Positions 48,866 to 60,603 are shown, counted from the first letter of the stretch. The stretch is DNA of 64,000 bases from Capsicum annuum (GCF_002878395.1 NC_061111.1:25235119-25299118); one strand, 5' to 3'. The notes: generated by a model not told the origin, from the letters alone. Made by a program: numbers and translations.

Positions 48866-49561
48866 CTAAGAAGAAACATTGGGCCTTATGAAACCTTTAT
48901 CTAAAAGATGTTTGAGTTGCTTTTTAAACTCCTTAAGCTCTGCAGGTGCCATACGGTATGGCAAAATAGAAATGGACTGGGCGTCGAGAAGAAGGTCAAT
49001 CCTAAATTCTATCTCTCTATCGGGAGGTACACTTGAGAGATCTTCCAGAAAAATACTAGGAAACTCATTAACAATACTAACTAAATGAATAGTTGGAGCC
49101 TCGGACTTAGTGTCTTTGACTCTAACTAGTTGATAAATGCAACCTTTGGATATTAGCTTTCTGGCTTTGATATAGGAGATAAAATGACTCTTGGGAGATA
49201 CCGAACTCTCGAACCACTCAAAAACTGGTTCATTAGGAAACTGAAACTTGACCACACGAGTACAATAGTTTATAGATGCATAACAAGAATGAAGCCAATC
49301 CATACCCAGAATAAGGTCAAAATTCACCATGTCTAACTCTATCAAGTCAGCAAATATGACTCTATAAAGAACAGTAACAGGACAATGTTTATACACTTGT
49401 TTAGCAATAATTGACTCCCCTACTAGTGTGGAAACTAGGAAAGGATCAGGAATTATTTTAGGACTTATTTTGAAATTCACAGCTACAAGTGGGGTCACAT
49501 AAGAGAAACTTGACTCGGGGTCCAACAACACATAAACATCAAAGCAAAAGAAACGGAGCAT
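48866..49561 (-). pseudogene. Aspartic protease and linker of E
   Basis: Protease: VYVLLDPESSFSYVTPLVAV. The active-site DPG(A/S) has become DPES, a Gly-to-Glu change that should abolish activity. Then VNFDLILGMDWLHSCYASIN and VKFQFPNEPVFEW. The linker to RT has EFPSIFLEDLSSVPPDREIEF and ISILPYRMAPAELKEFKKQL, as usual in Tekay. It ends at RPNVSS followed by TAG in place of Trp. Confidence 0.9.
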
Positions 49562-50786
49562 ACCAGTAATAACATGGAGAGAGTCTTTCTTCTCCTGATG
49601 GGATGGTAAGGCATAGAATCTGTCCTGGTACTGACTGCTAGTAGTGCTAGATGAAGTGCCCTGAACAGGGCGAGATGAGGTACAGGAGCTGGTGCACTAG
49701 TAGTATGTTCCTAAGGTCGGGCATCTCTATTTCCCTGCCTAGCATGCAGGCAATCTCTAAGTCTGTGGCCTATCTTTCCACAACCAAAACAACCCCTCTA
49801 GTCTACTAAGCACTCACTGGGATGGTCCCTACCACGTTTAGCACAAGGAGGATAGCGGGGTCTATTACTTACACTATTCTGCGACCTAGACATAGAAAAC
49901 ATATTTCTTTGCTCCTATCTGCCTCTAGGTGCAGGAGCACTAGCTGATAAAGGTACTGACATAGACGAACATCTCTATAACTATGGGCGATTCCCTCCAT
50001 GGGACCTAGCCTGACTAGACTCATGCTGCTCAGATCTAGTCCTCCTGTTACCCATCACTCTATCTCTCTCCCTTATCTTATCCACCTTTATCTGCTATGC
50101 ATGCATCATCAACCTAGCCAGATCCATATCCCTACTCAGCATCGTTGTCCTACACTCTTTCAGTACCAAACTAAAAACACCTTTTATGAACTTTCTCATA
50201 CTAGTTTGGGTGTTAGAAATCAAATTAGGAGAAAACTTGGCCAACTGGTTGAACTTCAAGCAGTATTCCTTAACAGTCATGGAGCCCTACCTTAAGTTCA
50301 TAAACTCCTCAATCAATGTTTCCCTTATCTCAAGAACTTGTCCAAGAATTTATCTTAGAATACCTTTCAAGTCATAGGAGAAACACCCTCACATCTACCC
50401 TTCTTTCATGCTACCACCTAATTATAAGCCCTGTCTTTCAACCTATATGACGCCAGCTCAACACTTTCTTCCTCAGAGACATGCATCATCTATGTGATTT
50501 TTCTCACCTCCTCAAGGTATAACTGTGGGTCCTCACCTGCCTTAGACCCATAAAACTCTGGCGGATTCATTCGCATAAAATTACAAATCCCAGCAGTAGT
50601 TAAATCACCTCCCCGCTAATTTGTAACTGCGGCCTGGTTATTGGCCTGAGCATTAGCAGTGACTGCTTGGGCTAACGCCTGAAAGGCCGTTCAAAACTTC
50701 ACATGAGACACTATCTCATACAAGGGATCAACAGGCTGGGGTTGCTCATTATCGTTTCTGCGGGCGTTCGCTCTTCGGGGAGGCAT
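49562..50786 (-). pseudogene. gag of E (broken)
   Basis: The start ATG at 50786 gives MPPRRANARRNDNEQPQP, the family-typical opening. Stops and frame changes follow. MTVKEYCLKFNQLAKFSPNL and FIKGVFSLVLKECRTTML are readable at 50095-50280. A complete zinc knuckle CFGCGKIGHRLRDC (CX2CX4HX4C) lies near 49750-49795. The protease follows. Confidence 0.85.
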
Positions 50787-50977
50787 TTTTTAAAATAAAA
50801 GAGAATGAATTATTAGATGAGAGGGAAAATTGTAGGCATGATAGAATCTAAAAGAAAGAAACAACTTTTTCCTAAAATGTCTCACAGCCTCTTGCTCATA
50901 GATGTGGCACACTACACACCGATGATCAAGACTCTGCTCAATACAGCTTGTTAAACTCCCTAGGACTCCTTAAACCT

Positions 50978-50990
50978 GGCTCTGATACCA
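50978..50990 (-). promoter_or_regulatory. Primer binding site of E (initiator tRNA-Met)
   Basis: The minus strand reads TGGTATCAGAGCC, four bases inside the 5' LTR end; an exact match to the usual site. Confidence 0.92.
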
Positions 50991-50994
50991 AGTT

Positions 50995-53557
50995 TGTAAC
51001 AACCTGAAATCTCCTCCCGGGATGTCACACAGTGTTTAAGGATACAAGTAGCCCAAAGATAACCCTTTGAGCCTGTCACTACATAAAATAACTCATTTTG
51101 AGAAGAAATAAACAAAACACTGGCATTGTTGTATCAAATGATAGAAAATATGAAGAAAATACTCGGTCCAAATGACCACAAAACTGGAAATCTCAACATA
51201 CTAACAATCTGGTAACTAGTCTGACAAAGCCTCTACTACTCCATGAACTAGAGAGCTATTGGGACAGGTCTCCAACTAACTCAAACTAAACTGAAAGCAA
51301 TAATATATCTACTAAAATACAAAAATGTTTGAAGATAGGTCCTCGAACCATAACGACTCACTACTATGGAGATGTAGACAAAGTTACTCAGAAATTACTG
51401 ACGAGGCTGGGACTGAGCACCTGAACCTATATTATAAGACAATGTAGTACATAGACGTATACATGGATCAGCACTTAGGAATGTACTGAGTATATGGGGG
51501 TGTATGCATATACATAAAACAATATCCATGCTCTTTAATCAATTCATGCATGCAAATATGAATGACTCACATAGCTTGAATAAGTCTAATATAATAAGCT
51601 CATAAATCATGTAGAATAAAGTATGTAACATAAATCTCGTGAGTCAATATACTTTAGCTTTAAAACTTGTACTCTCTTCTTAATCTCGTTAATTGAAGAC
51701 TAAAGAAAGCATTAAACAATACTTTCCAACTCATGCATATATCTCATGGAGAGTAAAACTTCTTTAATGCTCAAGAACTTAGAACTCTTTTAAACTCAAG
51801 ACACTGGAACTCAAAATTCTATAACTCTTACTAGTAGAGAAAACTACTTTCTTCTTGGAAAAAATTTACTTCAAGAAACTATTTTGGAAATCTTACTATT
51901 AGGGAAAATCACTTATCCCAAAGCTTTAGGGAAAATATTCTATCTCAAAGGAGGTTCTCTTAACTGACAAAAACCATGCGAGCTACATGGAGTCCAATGT
52001 CTTGTCCTCCGAAGGAAGAAACCTCATGTTGGGGAGAGGAGTCATACTCTTGCTAGGGAGTGTAACCTTAACTCAGTGATCACTTATCTCAACCTCGGGC
52101 CCATAAATCTCAATCCTATGGTGGCACGTAGTTCTGGGTATGAAATCATAGTAACTTACCCAACTAGGTGCTAAATACTACTCTCTTTAGTTAGCTATGC
52201 TCATCTTAGGGAAATCCACTTTAAAATAATCTCATGGTTCATAAGAACCCAACTATAAATTCTGTAATCTCATTTGGTAAAGTAGATTTCAAAGCTACTA
52301 TGGCCGTTAAGGTAAAAAATTTCTCAATGATCTCAAAATACTCAAATCATGGGTGCTTATAGCACAAAAGTTCATGAAATTGCAAATCTCAAGTAGGTCT
52401 TAGTGACCAATAATCAAATCTCAAATTAAGACTCATCAAAATGCATACTAGATATCATATGGACTCATAAATCATATAAAAATTTGAAATTTACAGCAAT
52501 TTGTCTCAAAATATCAACGTACTCATATACTTGAATTTCTAGAGCATTGCAACCATTAAATTCTCAAGGAATAACAATATAGGGTATAAACCCAGCTTCA
52601 ATTTCTTAAGAAAATATGTAAAATCATGCTATTTGACTTTAATTCATGGAAACATCAAAAGCTTCCAACCAATAACAATGGGTGAAAACCCCTTATTCAA
52701 TTTCATATAAAATCTCATAAATTGCAAAAAACGTATAGTTTAAAATAAGTCTTTGGGAACAAGGGTGAAAGGATTACCCTTATTCAAAACCCCGCATACC
52801 TTAGATTGTGAAACTAGATGAGCAATTTTGCTTGAAACCCTTCTTCTTACTTTTTGAGAGAGGGTTCTTGAAGCCTTGGACTTGGAGAACTCGAATCTCA
52901 ACTCAATTTATAGAATCTATGGAGAGTTCTTAAATTTCTTGGAAAAGGGTTTTGGGTTTGTTCTTTAGGAAGAAACCTTAGCCTTTGGATGTTTTGGGAG
53001 ATAATGAAGTCATATGCTTCATTTTGCATATATTTAAGTGTTAAAAGGGGGAAAAGGCCAAAAAGTCCTTTTAAAATGACTTGAAAATAATGAACGGGAT
53101 TTGTGACGGTCGGAGTGACGGTCCATCGCTAGTTTGATGGTCTATCGGATCGTCCGTCGCACGTTGGTCAGAAAAAGGCCATACTTGCTTAGTTACGATG
53201 GTCCATCGCTAGCTTGACGGTCCGTCGTCTTAGCCGTCGCACTTAGGCTAGAAGAGGGAGTCACTACCTTGGTTGTGATAATCTGGGTGATGGTCTGTTG
53301 TAAACTCGACGGTCTATCAACCTGTCTGTCGCACCTGGGCGGTTCCGACAACTCTTAGTAAAACGGCCATAACTTCTCACTCTGATAACAGATTTGAACA
53401 AAATTGGTATCGTTAGAAAGCTAATTCAATTCTCCACATGACAAAAAATAGATATTAGAGAAATTCTACATGGTTTAAAATATTTCTTACTTGGGAAGTT
53501 ATCCCTTACTCTTCTTAAAGATGAAACTCAACTTAAAGAAAAATTTGGGGTATTATA
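50995..53557 (-). repeat. 5' LTR of E
   Basis: 2563 bp. The inner end is TGTAACAACC (plus strand); the outer end GGGGTATTATA carries a C-to-T change in the terminal ACA. The CGACGGTCCATCG-type cluster is at 53103-53335, and the shared block ...AAAACGGCCATAACTTCTCAC is near 53355. Confidence 0.9.
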
Positions 53558-56500
53558 TTAAGTGTATCCAGTTTTCTTTCAAAATTATTATTGTAGGGAA
53601 TGTTGTGTAGAAGAATGTTGGAACTATATTTCCACCCGAGTAGTAGTATATGCTAAAATATCATGGCCTAATGGTAGTGACATGGTCCAAAAGTTGGTGA
53701 CATGAAGTCACTAGGTTAGCAATTAGAGTCAGGGTGACTATTGGGTAAATAAGTAGTTTTGGTTGTATAACCCTTTGATTTAGTGGTGGTTCTCTCTTTT
53801 TTGGTGGTTGGATTATAAGGTGGCAAGACTTATAGATTGTATAGTGGTGTGTGGAGAAAGTTTTTGGCTTTGATTTTTTTTTATTTACTTATTCAAAATA
53901 GGAGAGAGCCTAGAGTTGATAGTTATGGTAGTTACAGAAATCCCTTATAGGCTGTGATTGAAAATGGTTAGATTAGTTAATAAGTTATAAATATATACTC
54001 ACTATTGTATGTGGAATTTGAAGGTAGTCTAAATGTATGCTTGGGTAAGTAAGTATGATGTAAGAAAGTAGAATATGTAGATAAGATCGTATTGGGTTAT
54101 AATATAAGATTAAGGTTGACCATGTCTATTATGTGACTTTACCCCCTTGACCTTTTTTTTCTTTAGTGATTGTAAACTATTACTTTATGAGAGAAGGTAT
54201 GTAGTGAATTTTGAGTTGTAATAGTGATGTCAAGTAATGGGTTGTGATTGTAGGCGGTAGTTAAATGAAATGAGTATTTTGACTTGATTTCCCAATTTGA
54301 TGGACTAGTATAATATGTTGCATGCCTCACTAGTGGTACGTGATTGTTACTAGACTATAGGCTTGAACTTTAGATATGGAATGTGGTGGTAAGAGTAGTA
54401 GTTTAAGGTTAATGATGTATGTTTTGTGGGAATAAATTAGTAGGCTTGATGTGATTTGTGGAAGAGCCCAGGTTGATAATTTATGAAATGTTAAGTGGTA
54501 ATTATGAGGTATATGTGTATATGAGGACTAGTTTTAAAATGATGAATTGTGGGTGAGTCATTAAGTGGATAAGAGCATAAGTACATAAGAATAAGTTGCA
54601 CCCCCAGGTAGTATGGCGTAGGGAAAGATTTTATAAGTTACGTGATTAATGGTCTAATTTTAAAACGTTAAATATTGGAGAGTGGATTTTTATGTGATAA
54701 GGAGTGAGGATGTGTATGCTCATGAGACTACAGGTTATAGGTTGATGACGATAGAAGATAGTGAAAATTCTGAGCAGCGTTCTTGGAAAACAATGCCTTT
54801 AGAGTATACTTAAAATGGGAAAGTTTAGCATTTATGTGTATAAGCGTTTTGAGTACCAGTTTGTGTTCTTGTTATTGTAGTATGGAGAAATCTGGTGAGT
54901 TATTGTACGGTGTTCGTTAGAGTTGAATTGAGGAAATATTGGTTGGCAATATGAGCCATGAGTATGGTTTTACAAATTTTGTTAAGTTGTAAGTTATGTG
55001 ATTAAAGGTGTAATGCGGGTATTCTAAGGAGTTGAAGATAGAGTGTTAAGTGTTTAGAAGAGTGGATGTCCATGCCCATAATAATGTTAGTCATAAGTTG
55101 GTGACTTTGGGATTAGAGGAAGTTATGATTAGTAACCCTGAAGGGGGATGAACCAAAAAGAAGAGTGGATGTCCATGCCCATAATAATGTTAGTCATAAG
55201 TTCGTGTGTATACCGATATCCCCTATTGTATTGAAAACTGTGGTTATAGATTGATAAGAGGTTATATTCTCAAACTAGGAGGGTGACTTTGATCTAACGA
55301 GGAGATGATGGATTAAAGTAGTTCCCGAATTTTTTTTGTGGTGTCAAGTTTCAAATAAATCATGTTAAATCAATTCCTATTCAAGCAAGCTCCTCCTACT
55401 TCGATTTGAATGGATATCTACCGATGTCTTATGTATTCATGTCTTGCCTATGCCTAAGGTTTGAGCTCTCTATGTAACTCATGTTATGTTCCGACCTTCA
55501 AGCAAGAAGCGATAATGTACCTCAGTGATCCAATATTCCAAGTATCCAAGCTCTATGTTATGTTGCTTATGAACCATAAATTTGTGTCCCAAATCATGCT
55601 TGATTCTAAGGAACTATGTTTTCATATGTTACTGATTCAATTTATGTTTGGATTAGCCAAATGATTAAGTTGTCGAACTCATGACTATTTTAGCTTTGAA
55701 GATGAGAAGCGATAGCTTCGAGTAGAAGTCCTTGTCTCAATCGTCAAGTTCATGAATTCCAAACTTATGTTATACGACTTGTGATGTAAGCACTCCTATT
55801 TCTCACTATGGTCTATCCTAAGAACTCATGCTATGTGACATTTATGCCAGAGCGTCTCTTTACTTATGACTCGGACACTTGATAGCTGAAGCACTTAGTG
55901 ATTGTATCGTACCATCAAATCATGTCCCTCCTTGAGTAGTACGATAAGTATAAGTTATGGTCTAATAGTGTTACTTTCTTTCATGATGTTTATACTCGAG
56001 TCCCTTAATGACCCTCCGTGTGTTAGTATGATAGTGGTTGTGGAAACGGAATAATGTTTCAGGTAGGGGAGAATATGTTCTTGAATGTGAAAATTTTGAT
56101 GTGATTCCTTTAGCAAAAATTATATGAGAAGGGGGGAAAAGGAGATGAACTTTCGTTACGTAAGATAGTTAAAAAGGAGTTATGAGGCAAAAATCTGAGT
56201 GAGAATGATTGAATTTGCTAATCTTAGAGGGAAGATCCATGAAGTGGGGTGTAGTAATAATAGGCTTAAATTTTGTGATTGATGAAAACACAAACCAATG
56301 TGTTATGTGGTTAGTATTCCCTGATTTAAGACTTGAGGTTGTTGGATTATAGTGATGGGGTGAGATAATTTCTTAACGTGATATAGAGTACAGGGGTCCC
56401 ATAGTTTAAGTTAGCACCTCTTTTCTTTAAGTTGGGTTTCAGTATAGAAGTATTATATGGCGGGACACAAATTCTTGTAGTTAGATGAGCTATGGGAGAA

Positions 56501-56932
56501 TTGTAAGTTGGAAATGATGAAGCATGTTGAATAATTTTGGGACATAGATGAATATTGTCTCTAAACTTAAGGTCCAGTCGTTGTATCTTGTAAGGTGGAG
56601 AATGTTTCTAAATCTTGTCTCCTGCAAAATCTCATTTATTGATTAGTACCGATGTAAATAGGGCCTAGGATCACCAAATAAACTCATACATTATGTTGTG
56701 ATGATAATGATTCATAGAACTCATGTGCAAGGTCATCCCTATGTAAAGTTTCATTACCTCATACTTCGTGCTTATGTGTTTCACTAGGGGTTGTCATAAA
56801 AATATTTTGATACCTTTGCATAGTTTGTTGAGGAAAAATATTCAATGCGAGGTTAGGCTATTTATTCCATACTTTTATAACTTCAAGTCCCTACCCATCA
56901 TTCTAGGATGAATGATCCCACGGGGGAGATAA
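53558..56932 (+). other. Non-coding interior of D
   Basis: Resumes at the second TTAAG after E. No gag, protease or pol homology in any frame that I can read, and no frame longer than about 70 codons. TGATTAATGG/GTTAAGTTGTAAGTTATGTG blocks recur. A 46 bp block is duplicated at 55056-55101 and 55159-55204. Ends with CCACGGGGGAGATAA, the polypurine tract. Confidence 0.75.
55056..55204. repeat. 103 bp-spaced direct repeat in D interior
   Basis: AGAAGAGTGGATGTCCATGC plus the following 26 bp occurs twice with one mismatch (GTTGGTG versus GTTCGTG). The near-identity suggests a recent or gene-converted duplication. Confidence 0.85.
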
Positions 56933-59233
56933 TGTAACACCCCGCATTTTGGGCTAAAATATAAACCATTTTTCCTACGCGTAAAGGTTCAAAAAGACAA
57001 TGGCTCCTATGAAAATTTAGTATGATAATCAACTATGTAGGGTGGGAATCTAGTTGAGCATGAATTGAGATCATAGAGGTCCCTTAACTCTAGGACGAGT
57101 TGAAAGCTTTCCTATCGATTGAGTTTTGATGAACGTCTAAACTTGGTTCAACTTCAATCAACCATAACCTTTTTATATAAAGAATTAGGGGTCCTACTAT
57201 ATATCAAATGAAAGTTCTTTGAGTCCTCTTTCCAATGCCACCAATTTTGCCTTAATCCGATATCGAGGTAAAAGGTTATGCCCGTTTTACAGTAAGGTGT
57301 CAGGCTGCCTAAGGAGCGACAGCCAGGCCAACGGTTCATCGGTCCCATGATGGTCTGTCGCGAGGCCTGTCGCCCTAAAAACAGTGAATCGGTCACTAGA
57401 AATTGTCCGATGGTTTAGGGGACGGTCTGTCCTCAACCCGACGGCCCGTCGGACCGTCCGTCGGGCGATCCAAAGTGCTAAAACGTGATTTTTTTAAAGG
57501 GTTGTTTTGGTACTTTTCCTCTTCAGAAAACATCCCCAATGGATTTAATCACTCTCTAAAAATGTTATTAGTATATTCTCATTAGTTATACAACATCAAA
57601 ACTCCCTCTTCACTCAAAAAAAATGATCAAACTAGGGTTTCCTCCAAGAACAAGAAAGCAAGAAATCAAGCTTTAAGTCCAAGATTTCCAGGAACAAATC
57701 AAGATTCGAGTTCTACTTTTTAAACCTTGTAATATAACGTACGTGGGATTTTCCTAAACTACGTGGACTTGTTGAAAACACTTTGAATAAGGTTTAAAGT
57801 TTTAGAAATCATGAATTTATAAAGGGGTTTTGAATTAACTTTACAATTGGGCATTGTGAATTCTTTTGATCTATTGTTTTGGTTTTGAGGCCTTCCCTTG
57901 AGGAAAAATGATTTTTGTTTATATATATATGTATGTATGCATTTAAAGTTGATAATTTAATTGAGAGAATGACTATTTATACTTCCTCTAATGTTGCAAC
58001 ACCTCTTGATTTTCTCATATTACGAATTGAAGAATGTTATATTTAGAAGCATGGTATCAATGTTCTTAACTATTGTTAAATAATTTAAGATTGATTTTAA
58101 ATTGATGCGAGCGGTTTTTACATGTTGATAAATGTTGAAGACATATAATGAAAGAATTGCATGGATTGTCAAAAATACATGACCGCCACATGTTTGTTGA
58201 AATGTTGAAAAAATAGATTCTTTGTATAATTTGACATATGTTTTGAAGTATGAATTCTCTTGAAATTTTTGAATGATATGATGGTCCAAACTTTATGTTT
58301 TGAATGAACAGACTGTAACATGATATTTTATGGATCAGAAATATGACTTGCAAGTCTTGGTATGACGATACCACATCAGATAAGGCCATAATAAACTCAA
58401 AACAGAATACAGATTTCATTTCAGATTTCAGATTTTGAATTCGGAAAATGCATGTTTAGAACAGGTTAAAAATGGGTACTAAGAGAGTTAGGTGGTTACC
58501 CGAAGTAGGCATGAGTCATACGATTCATAGCCCAACCCTTGCGGCAAACTTAGGTTAGGGGCTTGGCCACCGAGTTAAGGACCGATCCCATATTGTCCGT
58601 GGGATACTTTCAGATATGTAGGGTGTACCACTTAGCTCAGAAGTAACACAAAGAAAGGAATTGCATTGACACAATTGTTTCAAGATCAGTTGAAGTTGCC
58701 CATGTGTTTTATGTTATTTCATGCATTACGTTTTATGAAATGCTCTCACTTATGTTATTTATTAAAGCATATTATTTTGGATTGATCTGTGTACCAGTCA
58801 AATCTGTAATGACCCCCTATATTTTAGGGTCTGAGGTTCAGTCCAGAGGTTTCCGCTAAGCCGTAGATTTATCAGACAGAAGGGTGCAGTTGGTAAGCCT
58901 TCTTTATTTCAGAATGCCTGTTTTTAGAACATTGTTATTTCATTTTAGTTTTGGATCCGACTGGAGGCCTTATCCCAGTTTTAGACAAGTTGTTAATTTT
59001 TGATGTATTAAAAATTTCGCAGATTGAAGTAGATGCTGTCTAGATACTTATGGATTTCATTTTGTATTGTTAAATTAAACTCAGAACATGACCATGATTC
59101 TGTTTGTTTAATTTCCGCATCTTTTCTTTATTGTTTATGAATGGTGTTCAGGATTGTCAAATAGAAAAGAGCGTCCGGACCTTCATGGTTCGGGATGCTT
59201 GTTGCGGCCAGAACCTCGGCTCGGATCGTGACA
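56933..59233 (+). repeat. 3' LTR of D
   Basis: TGTAACACCCCGC to CGGATCGTGACA, 2301 bp. Lacks about 90 bp present in the 5' copy (near 58530) and has only a short TATATATATA where the 5' copy has (TA)n. The CGACGGCCCGTCGG-type cluster is at 57315-57472. Confidence 0.9.
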
Positions 59234-59866
59234 TTTGTTTTTGGGAGGGGAGATTAGGATAGGTGGTAAAGGTGGGGTGAGAAGAATTTTTTGATTTTTT
59301 TTCAAAAATCAAATTAAAAAAATATTTTTTTTGGAGAAGAGGTTAGTAAAGAGTGAGGGTCGTGGTAGGAGAGTGAGGATGGGGTAAGAAAAAAAATAAT
59401 CTTTTTAAATATTAAAAAAAATTATCGGGGATGGGGGCGGTAGGGGTAGGAGTCAAGTAAGAGGTGGGGTAAGAAAAAAGTTTGAATAATTTTTTTAAAA
59501 AAAAAAATAATTTTTTTAGGAGGGGCCCTGGTAGGAGGGGATCGAGGTAGGGGATGAAACAAGAAAAAAAATTGAAATATTATTTTAGAAAAATAAATGT
59601 TTTTTATGGAGAATAGTAGGGGCGGGGTGGTAGGGGATTGGGGGTCGGGGGAGGAGTGGGTAATCTTGAGAGTTGTATGAACATTTCAACTTGATAGTGA
59701 GGTTGAAAGAGAGTTTTCAAAAATATTTTCCTTACTTTTTGAAGAGAAGTCATTTTTCTTAAATTTGAGGAAAATAAGTTGATTTGGAAAATATTTAAAC
59801 CAACCAAAAATGAGAAAATTGAAAAAAATATTTTTCAAAAAATATTTTCCTTCATACCAAACACAC
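59234..59866. repeat. Right part of element I: G-rich/AT-rich minisatellite
   Basis: About five units of 80-100 bp alternate a G-rich half (GGGGTGGTAGGGG, GAGGTGGGGTAAGAAAAAA) with an A/T half. Units start near 59240, 59335, 59420, 59515 and 59605. 59619-59653 has five G-runs of four or five, separated by 1-6 nt, a strong G-quadruplex pattern on the plus strand. The right terminal inverted repeat follows. Confidence 0.75.
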
Positions 59867-59874
59867 TCTATGAG

Positions 59875-60603
59875 AGTAAACTCAATTAAAGAGAAAGTAA
59901 ATATTTTTTAAGATGAAATAAAGCATAGTCTAGATTTAACAAATTTTCTTTATTTTATTCAAGATTCAACAACAAGTCTTAATCATACAAACGAAAAGAT
60001 AAATTTTATCCGAGATACAACCTAGTTCACTTTAAATTTTGCAATTTGATACATACTAGACAATTTATTTGCATTTCTCGCGGCTTTAAAAATATTGTAT
60101 TTTATTTTATTTTTAAAAAATTAATAACTAAATATTGAAAATGTGTTAAACATTTCTCTAGTTCCAAATCCAAAGAGATTAAATCTCAAGTTCTAGTTCA
60201 TTTCATTGTTAACACTTCACTTTATTTTTTTATTAATTTTCATCATTTAAGAGTTTTTAGCTAGTAACGATATTGATATATATAAGTGATGTGGCATGTC
60301 TTTAAAGTCAAAAAAAATATTTTTCGGAAGACTTCATCCCATTTAATTTTCCACTAATTTATTTTGAAATTTGAATGTTTTTCAATATTCCGCAAAAATA
60401 TACGATCAATCATTATTTCTAAAACTCAAATTTATAAGAAAATATTAAAGCTATTCTTGATACCAGAATATATGATTTGCTAATTGTAACCTTCTTCCTA
60501 AAAGAAAATAGATAATACTAATGAACAGTAAAATTAAATTATCTAACTCATGATTATATTAGAAAGTTCACGAAGCCTCTTTGAAATTATATTAAAAGAA
60601 TAG
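59875..60603. other. AT-rich flank
   Basis: No gene or RNA recognised. Only low-complexity A/T with scattered TTTTATTTTA words. Confidence 0.4.

Larger units (their letters stand above)
40021..53557 (-). mobile_element. Ty3/gypsy chromovirus E (Tekay/Del-like), minus strand, interrupted by F
   Basis: Complete architecture on the minus strand: 5' LTR 50995-53557, primer site, gag, protease, RT, RNase H, integrase, chromodomain, polypurine tract, 3' LTR 40021-42646. TSD TTAAG at 40016-40020 and 53558-53562. Coding parts are better preserved than in B but still carry stops, and the integrase zinc finger has lost a Cys. The LTRs differ by many transitions and one 64 bp duplication. Confidence 0.93.
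37173..59233 (+). mobile_element. LTR element D (non-coding interior), containing E
   Basis: 5' LTR 37173-39569, initiator-Met primer site, leader, 3.4 kb of non-coding interior, polypurine tract CGGGGGAGATAA and 3' LTR 56933-59233. The own interior, once E (40021-53557) is removed, is about 3.8 kb without gag or pol, so D is a large non-autonomous (LARD-type) element that needed proteins of a relative. Flanks TTTTT and TTTGT (one mismatch) are the likely TSD. Confidence 0.85.
36733..59866. mobile_element. hAT-like non-autonomous element I, interrupted by 22 kb of LTR elements
   Basis: Left end TGTGTATGAAGGAAAATATT; right end AATATTTTCCTTCATACC followed by AAACACAC, so the ends are inverted repeats apart from 5 bp lost on the left. 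Flanks ACTATGAG (36725-36732) and TCTATGAG (59867-59874) match at 7 of 8. Without the insertion (37173-59233) the element is about 1.07 kb. It is filled with GGAAAATATTTTT-type repeats and alternating G-rich/AT-rich minisatellite units, one unit left of the insertion (37080-37172) and about five right of it. Non-coding. Confidence 0.75.

Noticed and set aside
59604..59807. 67-codon minus-strand frame with a Pro-rich end
   Set aside because: The prolines come from the G-rich minisatellite read on the other strand.
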